64,000 nt of DNA from Verrucomicrobiota bacterium (GTDB lineage: Bacteria; Verrucomicrobiota; Verrucomicrobiia; Verrucomicrobiales; Verrucomicrobiaceae). Each line of letters starts with the position of its first letter. Position 1 is the first letter of the stretch. The notes under the pieces were generated by a model that was given only the letters and a program-made list of their open reading frames with translations, did no database searches and was not told the DNA's origin. Location: NCBI GenBank assembly GCA_025360015.1, contig JANYCZ010000003.1, forward strand, positions 1 through 64,000. Direction: 5' to 3'. Shown piece by piece: positions 57,105-64,000 of this stretch. Both the position numbers and the translations under genes were made by a program.

Positions 57105-59669
57105 TCACTTCACCACGCCCAGCACTTGCAGCTCATGAATGGACCAGTAGGTCCCTTTCTGTTCACCAGTCTGCAAGATGCGGATGGATTTCGCTTTGGC
57201 CGGTTTGGGGAAGAGGTATTCGACGGCTCCGGCGTCGCCTTTGCCTTGCAGGATGGGCTTCTCCCATTCGGTGCCATTGAGTGACAGCTCGATCTTGTAC
57301 TGACGCGGGTAGTCGTTGTGGGATTTACCCGTGTCGAGCACGAGGCCGGAGATTTCGGTGGCTTCGGGGAGGTCGATCTGAAACCACATGTCGGGACTCT
57401 GCGAGATGTGCGTGTCCCAGCGCGTCCCAATGTCGCCATCGACGGCTTTGCCAAGATCCTTGCTGCCGTGGCTGGCAGTAAGGTTCCAGGCGGCGCGGTT
57501 AGGCAGCGGCTGCGGATACAGCGCTTGCAGCTCTTCAATGGTCCAGGGCGTGATGCGCTTGGAAAGTTCTTTGCGCAGCACTTCCACCTGCTTCTTCTGC
57601 ACGAGCCTGCCGTTGTTGCCAAAAGCCTTGCGGATGTAGCTGGTCACGTCGGCGATCCACTGGTCGTTGTTGGTGGCCATGGGCACCATCTGCGCTTCAT
57701 AGGTCTTGCCATTGATGGGGCCGGCGAGGCCGTTCATCATCACGCGCACGATGGCGTCTCCCTGCACGGCAGTCTTGGAACCAGCGAGCGGTGGGGCGAG
57801 CGTGGCGCCTTCACGCCCGGCGATGGGCATGCCATTGCCATCGAAGCCGTGGCAGGCGAAGCATAGCGAGCGGAAGATCTCCTGGCCGCGCTCGAGCTGC
57901 TTCTTCTCATCCTTGGTGAAGCTGCCGCTGATCTTCGGTGCCTCCACGAGCAACTGCGCCCCAATCTCTCGCACGCCGACGCTGGTCGATGTCATGAGCA
58001 CGGTCTGCGCTTCGAGCTTCCAGTTTGGCCAGTTGAAATGACGGCTGGTGTAGAGCGTCTGCAGCACCACGGTCGGGTCTTTGTCGGCACGCAGGGCTTT
58101 GATGTCAGCGATCAATGCAGTGTCGCCTTTCTTCAGCAGGGACTCCGCCACGCGGATCGCATTGGCGCGAAGCTGCGGGTGCGCATCCTTCATCGAGGTG
58201 TGAATGATGTCGGGCGTGATAGCGTCGAGACCTTCGAGCGTCCACAGCGCGTGAAGCCGGGCGAGGTGACTGTCATTCTTCGCCGCCATCTCCACCAGCG
58301 CGGGCGCCACAGACTTGTCGTTTTTCACCACCAGCATGCGCTGCGCTGTGTCGCGCCAGAAGCCGTTCGGATGTGTGAGGTGTGCGACGAGCTGTGCGGC
58401 TGTCTCGCCGATCATCTTCGGCTGCGGGCCGGGCTTGAAATCCTTGTGCACCAGACGCCACACACGGCCATGGCCGGTGACGTGCTGCATGCCGGTGGGC
58501 TCGATGGCCCCGCGCAGGAAGCTGCCCGGCTTGACCCAGTTGCCTTCCTGAATGATGCCGCGATACGCATCCACAATGTAGAGGCAGCCATCCGGGCCGG
58601 TGGTCATGTTCAGCGGGCGGAAGTTCGGGTCGCTGCTGCGGATGAACTCGTTCATCTCCGCTTCATACGGATTGGTCACGGTGGTGATGCCATCCTTCAC
58701 TTCGACGATGGAGCGGCGGATCAATCGACCCACCGGCTCGGGGAGAAAAACATTGCCATACAGCTCCTTCGGCAGGCGGTCACCGCGATAGATCGTCTGT
58801 CCGGCGCAGCCAGTGAAGTGGTTCAAACGCAGATCCTCCGGCGAGTGGTAGCGGCCGGTGCCTCCTTGGAAATCGCCAAGCGCGACGATGGGCCACACGG
58901 TGTCATATTTCTCGCTCTTCTGCTGCGGTACGTTGATAGCGGCGTAGAGGATCGGCGCCTGGTAGTTCCACAGGCCTTTCTCGCCACCGGCATTGCTCCA
59001 CCACATCTTGCCGTAGTCATCCTGCGCCAGACCCCACTGGCCGCCATTGGGTGCGGTGTTTTCTTTGAGCGGCGCGTCCTTGCCGTTCCAGCGCAGGCGG
59101 TAGCCGTTGTAGGTGGTGTAAATCCAGTTGTCGAGACCCCAGACGAGGCCGCTGGGCTGATGCTCCATGTTGCCGCCGCGCGGGCCACCTACATACCATG
59201 GCCACTGCTCATCCGCCACGCCGTCGCCATTCGCATCGCGATGCAGCGTGATGTCATTCGTGTCCGTGATGCCGACCAGCACCCGATCATCCAGCGGCAG
59301 CACCATGCGCGGCAGCAGGATGTTGTCGAGATAGACGCTGTGCTTGTCATACACGCCATCGCCCTTGGTCGATTCATGCAATGAGATGCGGCTCTTAGGC
59401 GTCAGCTCGTCCGTGCCGTCGATGTCCTGCATGTAGGTACGCATTTCGACGACGTACATTTTACCATTGCCATCGAACGCGATGGCCGTCGGTTCCTTGA
59501 TGAGCGGATCACTCAGCACCAGCTCCAGCGAATAGCCATCCGGCAGTTGGATCGTTTTCAGCTCCTCCTCGGCAGTCAGCGCCTTGACGGGGAAGGTGTA
59601 AGCCGGCTTCGTTTGAGCGAAGGCAGCGGTGCTCGCGAAGGCGAGGAAGGAAAGGAGGCGGAGGTGCAT
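57105..59669 (-). CDS. PVC-type heme-binding dehydrogenase with C-terminal discoidin-like domain
   Basis: 854 residues with a signal peptide (HLRLLSFLAFASTAAFAQT). N-terminal propeller dehydrogenase domain (DGNGKMYVVEMRTYMQDIDG, DRVLVGITDTNDITLHRDANGDG), middle HEAT-like segment, cytochrome c with CFACHGFDGNGMP near residue 605, then a C-terminal F5/8 type C (discoidin) beta-sandwich (about 720-850, WDTHISQSPDMWFQIDLPEATEISGLVLDTGKS). The discoidin domain probably binds polysaccharide, so the enzyme may be held on its substrate. It differs from the 34518-37517 gene in this added domain. Confidence 0.9.
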   Translation of the reverse strand: MHLRLLSFLAFASTAAFAQTKPAYTFPVKALTAEEELKTIQLPDGYSLELVLSDPLIKEPTAIAFDGNGKMYVVEMRTYMQDIDGTDELTPKSRISLHESTKGDGVYDKHSVYLDNILLPRMVLPLDDRVLVGITDTNDITLHRDANGDGVADEQWPWYVGGPRGGNMEHQPSGLVWGLDNWIYTTYNGYRLRWNGKDAPLKENTAPNGGQWGLAQDDYGKMWWSNAGGEKGLWNYQAPILYAAINVPQQKSEKYDTVWPIVALGDFQGGTGRYHSPEDLRLNHFTGCAGQTIYRGDRLPKELYGNVFLPEPVGRLIRRSIVEVKDGITTVTNPYEAEMNEFIRSSDPNFRPLNMTTGPDGCLYIVDAYRGIIQEGNWVKPGSFLRGAIEPTGMQHVTGHGRVWRLVHKDFKPGPQPKMIGETAAQLVAHLTHPNGFWRDTAQRMLVVKNDKSVAPALVEMAAKNDSHLARLHALWTLEGLDAITPDIIHTSMKDAHPQLRANAIRVAESLLKKGDTALIADIKALRADKDPTVVLQTLYTSRHFNWPNWKLEAQTVLMTSTSVGVREIGAQLLVEAPKISGSFTKDEKKQLERGQEIFRSLCFACHGFDGNGMPIAGREGATLAPPLAGSKTAVQGDAIVRVMMNGLAGPINGKTYEAQMVPMATNNDQWIADVTSYIRKAFGNNGRLVQKKQVEVLRKELSKRITPWTIEELQALYPQPLPNRAAWNLTASHGSKDLGKAVDGDIGTRWDTHISQSPDMWFQIDLPEATEISGLVLDTGKSHNDYPRQYKIELSLNGTEWEKPILQGKGDAGAVEYLFPKPAKAKSIRILQTGEQKGTYWSIHELQVLGVVK

Positions 59670-59762
59670 GACAAAGAGAGATGGAAAAAGTAGCTGTTAA
59701 CATACTTCGACCACTCCTCGTTCCTTTGGTGACAGGCTGCCAATCTTTGTTAAAATCCGGCC

Positions 59763-60503
59763 ATGCCGCTGCCACGCCTCCAGGCCGAATTTTTCGCCCG
59801 CATCGCCGACCCGCAGGGCGTACGCGCCATCTTCGAGCACATGCCGGGCGTGTTCTTCTTCATGAAGGATGACCAGGGGCGGCACATCGCGGCAAACAGC
59901 GCCACGTATGAGCGCTTCGGCATCAAGAGCGAGCGCGATCTCGTCGGCGCGATGGACGAGAAATTTTTCCCATCCGATGTCGCCAAGGCCTACCGCGCGG
60001 ACGATCAGAAGGTCATCCGCAGCGGCAAGCCGCTCATCAACCGCCTCGAAGTCTGGTATGACGAGCAGCGCAACCTGAACTGGTTCCTCTGCACCAAGCT
60101 GCCCGTGCTCGACAGGCGTGGCAGGGTCATCGGCGTCATGGGCATCACCCGGCGGGATGCAGACCGCATGCGCCAGCATGATGTGCGCGAGGTGACCGCC
60201 GCCGTGCAATACGCCAGCGCGCACTGCCAGGAGGTCGTCACCACCGCCGCGCTCGCCCGCGCTTCCGGAGTCTCTGTGCGTCACCTGCACCGCAAGCTCC
60301 GCGCAGCCCTCGGCCTCAGCCCCTACGAGCTGCTGCTGCGCACACGGGTACAATCCGCCGCCGAAGCCCTGGCCAAAACATCCACGCCCATCATCCAAAT
60401 CGCCCTCGACCACGGCTTCTGCGACCAGAGCGCCTTCACCCAGCAGTTCCGCAAACGCACCGGCATGACGCCGAAGGAGTTCCGCACTCGGCATCACGGT
60501 TGA
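59763..60503 (+). CDS. AraC-family regulator with N-terminal PAS domain
   Basis: 246 residues. PAS domain about residues 18-130 (HMPGVFFFMKDDQGRHIAANSATYERFG, then GRVIGVMGITRRDAD), AraC-type double helix-turn-helix about 140-245 (VTTAALARASGVSVRHLHRKLRAALGLSPYELLLRTRVQSA and IIQIALDHGFCDQSAFTQQFRKRTGMTPKEFR). It is divergent from the PVC-type dehydrogenase gene with 93 bp between, so it is a likely local regulator responding to a small molecule or redox state. Confidence 0.92.
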   Translation: MPLPRLQAEFFARIADPQGVRAIFEHMPGVFFFMKDDQGRHIAANSATYERFGIKSERDLVGAMDEKFFPSDVAKAYRADDQKVIRSGKPLINRLEVWYDEQRNLNWFLCTKLPVLDRRGRVIGVMGITRRDADRMRQHDVREVTAAVQYASAHCQEVVTTAALARASGVSVRHLHRKLRAALGLSPYELLLRTRVQSAAEALAKTSTPIIQIALDHGFCDQSAFTQQFRKRTGMTPKEFRTRHHG

Positions 60504-60557
60504 GCCCACTCAAAGTTTGACCTTCGCACGAGCATCCACCACGTCTAGCCTGCCCCC

Positions 60558-62720
60558 ATGCATGCCCCACGAAACACCTCCAAAATCGAAGTCCTGCGCG
60601 GGCTTGTGGACCGCGTGGTGTTTCACAATGAGGACAACGGCTACTGCATCCTGAAAATCGTCCCGGAAGGGCGGCGCGATGTGGTGAGCTTGATCGGCAA
60701 GGCACCGCGGGTGGTGGCTGGTGAGGAATTTGAAGCCGAAGGCGTGTGGGAGCCGAACCGGGACTTTGGACCCCAGTTCAAGGCGGAGGCAATCAAGCTC
60801 AAGCGCCCGGATTCGCTGGCGGGCATCGAACGCTACCTCGGCAGCGGCTTGATCGAAGGCATCGGGCCAAAGTATGCGAAACGCATGGTCGAGAAGTTCG
60901 GGCCGAAGGTCTTCGACATCATCGAGAACGAATCGAAGAAGCTCGAAGACGTGGAAGGCGTGGGCAAGAAGCGACGCATCGAGATCCGCGCATCCTGGAT
61001 CAAGCAGAAGTCGATTCACGCTATCATGCTGTTCTTGCATCAGCACGGCATCAGTTCATCGCGTGCTTTGCGCATCTACAAAACCTACGGCGAGGAAGCG
61101 CAGGCGGTGCTGAAGGAGAACCCATACCGCATGGCGCAGGACATTCGCGGCATCGGCTTCAAAACAGCGGACGACATCGCCTATCAGCTCGGCGTGGCGG
61201 AAGATGCGCCAGAGCGGATCAAGGCAGGGATTTTGCATGTGCTCGAAACCGCCGCCGGAAACGGCCACTGCTGCCTTCCAGAGACCGAGGTGATCAAGAA
61301 AGCGACCGAGCTGCTCGGCGTGGAAGCCTTGATCGCACCGCAGATCGACGCGCTCATCACGAGCGACCAGATCGAGCGACATGCGGAGTTTTTGTACCTG
61401 CCCTACCTGCGCGCCGCAGAGCAAAGCATCGCGGCCAATGTGAAGTCACTCGCCGCCCTGCCCGCGGCTTATCCAAGTATCGACGAAGACGCCGCCCTAG
61501 CCTGGGTGATGAAGAAGACCGGCAAAGAGCTGGCCGAAAGCCAGCAGCGCGCCGTACGCGAGGCCCTGCGGCAGCGGCTGCTCATCATCACCGGCGGCCC
61601 CGGTGTGGGCAAGACCACCATCCTGCGCAGCATCCTGCTCATTTTGCAGAGCAAGCAGGTCAAGCTCGTGCTCGCGGCACCCACCGGCCGCGCGGCAAAG
61701 CGTCTGGCCGAAAGCACCAGCCTGGAGGCCAAAACGCTGCACCGCCTTCTCGAATACCAGGGCGAAGGCCAGTGGGGCCGTCATCGTGGCAAGCGGCTCG
61801 CGGGCGATTTGTTTGTCGTGGATGAAGCGTCGATGATCGATGCGCCGCTGATGGCGCAGTTTCTCTCCGCACTGCCCGAGGGCGCGCATCTGCTCATCGT
61901 GGGAGATGCGGATCAGCTCCCCTCCGTCGGTCCCGGCATGGTGCTGCATGATTTGATCGCCAGTGACAAGGTGCCGTGCGTGAAGCTCACCGAGATCTTC
62001 CGTCAGGCCGCCAGCAGCCGCATCATCACCAGCGCGCATGCGATCAATCGCGGCCAGGTGCCCGATCTGAAACCCTCACGCAGCAGCGATTTCTTTTTCC
62101 TCCCGGCCTCCGAGCCGGAAGAAATCAAGCACACGATCGTCGAGCTGGCCCACACTCGCCTCGCTGCCAAATACGGCCTCGATCCGATTCGCGACATTCA
62201 GGTGCTCACACCGATGAATCGCAACCTCCTCGGCACCATCTCGCTCAATCAATCACTCCAGCTCGCCCTCAATCCGCCCAACGAGCTCAAGTTCGAGATC
62301 GAGCGCTTCGGCGTCACCTTCCGCGTCGGCGACAAAGTTATCCAGACACACAACAACTACGACAAGGAAGTCTTCAACGGCGACATCGGTCACATCGTCA
62401 CCATTGATGCCGATCCGGTGAAGATCCATGTCCGCTACGATGCTGACCGCCTCGTCGAATACGAACCCGGGGAGCTCGATGAACTCCAGCTCGCCTACGC
62501 GCTGAGCATTCACAAAAGCCAGGGCAGCGAATTCCCCTGCGTCATCATTCCCGTCAGCACCCAGCATTACGTGCTGCTGGAGCGCAGCCTCATCTACACC
62601 GCTATTACCCGGGCCAAGAGGCTGTGTGTCCTCGTTGGCGATGAACGAGCGCTGTCGCTCGCCGTGAGCAAGCAGGAAAGCCGCAAGCGCTGGACGGGCC
62701 TGCGCGCATTGATTGGATGA
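60558..62720 (+). CDS. recD2: RecD2-like ATP-dependent DNA helicase
   Basis: 720 residues. N-terminal OB-like part (NEDNGYCILKIVPEGRRDVVSLIGKAP), helix-hairpin-helix region (GIERYLGSGLIEGIGPKYAKRMVEKFG), Walker A in LLIITGGPGVGKTTILR (about 345), Walker B DLFVVDEASMIDAPL (about 420), and late motifs VGDADQLPSVGPGMVLHDL and AYALSIHKSQGSEFP (about 645). It is a 5'-3' helicase without RecBC partners, involved in repair or recombination. The next gene starts in its stop codon (ATGA). Confidence 0.94.
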   Translation: MHAPRNTSKIEVLRGLVDRVVFHNEDNGYCILKIVPEGRRDVVSLIGKAPRVVAGEEFEAEGVWEPNRDFGPQFKAEAIKLKRPDSLAGIERYLGSGLIEGIGPKYAKRMVEKFGPKVFDIIENESKKLEDVEGVGKKRRIEIRASWIKQKSIHAIMLFLHQHGISSSRALRIYKTYGEEAQAVLKENPYRMAQDIRGIGFKTADDIAYQLGVAEDAPERIKAGILHVLETAAGNGHCCLPETEVIKKATELLGVEALIAPQIDALITSDQIERHAEFLYLPYLRAAEQSIAANVKSLAALPAAYPSIDEDAALAWVMKKTGKELAESQQRAVREALRQRLLIITGGPGVGKTTILRSILLILQSKQVKLVLAAPTGRAAKRLAESTSLEAKTLHRLLEYQGEGQWGRHRGKRLAGDLFVVDEASMIDAPLMAQFLSALPEGAHLLIVGDADQLPSVGPGMVLHDLIASDKVPCVKLTEIFRQAASSRIITSAHAINRGQVPDLKPSRSSDFFFLPASEPEEIKHTIVELAHTRLAAKYGLDPIRDIQVLTPMNRNLLGTISLNQSLQLALNPPNELKFEIERFGVTFRVGDKVIQTHNNYDKEVFNGDIGHIVTIDADPVKIHVRYDADRLVEYEPGELDELQLAYALSIHKSQGSEFPCVIIPVSTQHYVLLERSLIYTAITRAKRLCVLVGDERALSLAVSKQESRKRWTGLRALIG

Positions 62721-63331
62721 AGGCTTGCGTGCCTTTCGGAGTGAATTTAGAATCAACCATGGTCCCCATCTTGAGACAGCCAGGGTTTCAACAGCGTGCA
62801 ATGCCGCTGTCCGTCAAGGCTTGGCATCAAATGATCGCGACTAACCTGGCCCCGGCGCGGGCGGAACTGATCAGGGGGGTGATTGTTGAGAAAATGAGCA
62901 AGCCCATCATTCACACCAAGCTGTCTGCGAGAGTGTTCGCCTTGCTGCAAAAACTCGCCGGAACTCAGATGTGGGTTCGCAAGGAGGATCCACTCACCTT
63001 GACTGATTCAGAACCAGAGCCCGATGCCTCGGTGGTGGCAGGGAAGGAAGAGGACTTTCAAAACCATCCGACAACGGCCCTTCTTGTGGTTGAGGTGTCT
63101 GTTTCCAGCCTCGCAGAAGACCGTGAAATGGCGGATCTGTACGCAGAAAACCAGGTGGTCGAATATTGGATCGTCAACGGTCAGGAACGGTGCATTGAAT
63201 GCTATCGTGATCCCGCTGCCGGTCACTACCAAACGCAGTTCCGCATCACCGAAGGTTCCTTGCTGGAGAGCTCCGCAGTGCCAGGAGTAAGCGTGGACAT
63301 TGCCGAATTGTTCGCAGGCATTGCCGTTTAA
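62717..63331 (+). CDS. Uma2 family (PD-(D/E)XK) endonuclease-like protein
   Basis: 204 residues from ATG 62717, which overlaps the recD2 stop (ATGA), or 190 from ATG 62759. Uma2 pattern: VKAWHQMIATNLAPARAELIRGVIVEKMS, then EPEPDASVVAGKE with the PD-like acidic site, and ALLVVEVSVSS as the ExK-like strand with Ser in place of Lys, and ENQVVEYWIVNGQ. Common in Planctomycetes, Verrucomicrobia and Cyanobacteria; its biological target is unknown. Genes of this type are often single. Confidence 0.84.
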   Translation: MKACVPFGVNLESTMVPILRQPGFQQRAMPLSVKAWHQMIATNLAPARAELIRGVIVEKMSKPIIHTKLSARVFALLQKLAGTQMWVRKEDPLTLTDSEPEPDASVVAGKEEDFQNHPTTALLVVEVSVSSLAEDREMADLYAENQVVEYWIVNGQERCIECYRDPAAGHYQTQFRITEGSLLESSAVPGVSVDIAELFAGIAV

Positions 63332-63412
63332 ACAGCCCCACTTTGTCTTTCCAGACAAAGAATCCGCCGTGGCAGCGTAGGTTTGAGTCACTCGAATCCA
63401 TCGAAGATCATC

Positions 63413-64000
63413 ATGCCCACCTCCCGCCGCTCCTTCTTGAAAAACTCCACCCTCGCCTCCGCTGCTGTTGCTTTTCCAGCCTTGGTGCGTGGGCAGCATC
63501 TCAACAGCAAGCTCCAGGTGGCCTGCGTCGGCGTGAATGGCATGGGCTTCAGTGATCTGCACAATGTGGGATCGCACGCTGCAGTGAAGTTCGTCGGCTT
63601 CTGCGATGTAGATGCCAATCGCTTCGACAAAGCGGACGCGGAGTTTCCAGGCGTGAAGCATTTCTCCGATTACCGCGAAATGTTCAGCACGCTGGGCGAC
63701 GGCTTTGATGCGGTGACCGTGGGCATTCCCGATCACATGCACGCCCCGGTGGCCGTGGCGGCCATGCAGAAGGGCAAGCACATCTACTGCCAAAAGCCGC
63801 TGGCGCACACCGTCTGGGAGGCGCGCCAGATGCGCCTGTGGGCGGAGAAGAAAAATCTCACCACGCAGATGGGCAATCAGATCCACTCCTCCATCGAATA
63901 CCGCATGGGCACGCGGCTGATCAAGGAAGGTGCAATCGGCAAAATCAAAGAAGTCTATTCGTGGGTCGGCGTCACGGGGAATGAGCGCACGCGCCTGTTC
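63413..64000 (+). CDS. Gfo/Idh/MocA family oxidoreductase, Tat-exported, truncated by window end
   Basis: 196 codons are visible and the frame is open at the window edge. It starts with a twin-arginine signal (PTSRRSFLKNSTLASAAVAFP), followed by the Rossmann fold (LQVACVGVNGMGFSDLH) and the family motif IYCQKPLAH with the catalytic Lys, then MGNQIHSS and the start of the C-terminal domain (LIKEGAIGKIKEVYSWVG). It resembles the 4899-6281 gene but is not a close duplicate. Substrate unknown. Confidence 0.9.
   Translation, partial: MPTSRRSFLKNSTLASAAVAFPALVRGQHLNSKLQVACVGVNGMGFSDLHNVGSHAAVKFVGFCDVDANRFDKADAEFPGVKHFSDYREMFSTLGDGFDAVTVGIPDHMHAPVAVAAMQKGKHIYCQKPLAHTVWEARQMRLWAEKKNLTTQMGNQIHSSIEYRMGTRLIKEGAIGKIKEVYSWVGVTGNERTRLF

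Overview
The window is high-GC chromosomal DNA from a member of the Verrucomicrobia, most like Verrucomicrobiaceae of the Prosthecobacter type. The evidence is two large PVC-type heme-binding dehydrogenase proteins (34518-37517, 57105-59669), several Tat-exported Gfo/Idh/MocA oxidoreductases, a secreted SMP-30 lactonase, a TMEM43 homologue, Uma2 and HNH nucleases, and a Chlamydia-like class Ic ribonucleotide reductase. Ribosome-binding sites are mostly weak, and several accessory genes look leaderless.

Layout. 1-140: 3' end of a 5S rRNA gene with its terminator. 140-1430: no gene, but two repeats. 1431-3784: ECF sigma factor, anti-sigma factor and secreted-protein operon, plus a LysM lipoprotein. 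4014-7512: sugar-metabolism genes (TIM-barrel isomerase, Gfo/Idh/MocA, SMP-30). 7617-13614: tcdA, rhodanese, MnSOD, OmpA-like protein, a polytopic membrane protein and a HAD phosphatase. 13732-14342: rplU-rpmA. 14470-18691: assimilatory sulfate operon cysH-tauE-cysD-(two small genes)-cysN.

18.7-25.8 kb is an accessory island. It holds a phage-type replication-protein gene with phased repeats inside its coding sequence, three HNH nucleases (two in a recurring small-protein + HNH cassette), an eroded copy of that cassette, a ParD/ParE-type toxin-antitoxin pair whose toxin start codon looks mutated, a second truncated copy of that pair, three families of structured repeats and a TIR-domain protein. 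No integrase or transposase was seen.

25.8-30.4 kb: nrdB-nrdA with a candidate NrdR box. 30.7-34.4 kb: amidase lipoprotein, TPR-AAA ATPase and TPR membrane protein. 34.5-40.2 kb: PVC-type heme protein, TMEM43 homologue and a Ser/Thr kinase fused to a receiver domain. 40.2-42.35 kb: a two-gene SMC/RecF-like ATPase + TOPRIM/DUF4276-like operon, a likely anti-phage system. 42.4-53.8 kb: MOSC and mobA, rsmE, pepP, a VapBC-like pair, an active trypsin-like protease beside a catalytically dead paralogue, a kinase-like protein, lpdA and a Tat lipoprotein amidohydrolase. 54-57 kb: ABC-2 exporter operon. 57-64 kb: second PVC-type heme protein with a C-terminal discoidin-like domain, AraC regulator, recD2, Uma2 nuclease and a Gfo/Idh/MocA gene cut by the window end.

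The best candidates for undescribed biology are the 10-bp phased repeats inside the replication gene, the multi-hairpin AAC/GTT-loop repeat family, the small-protein + HNH cassettes, the TIR gene and the ATPase-TOPRIM operon.
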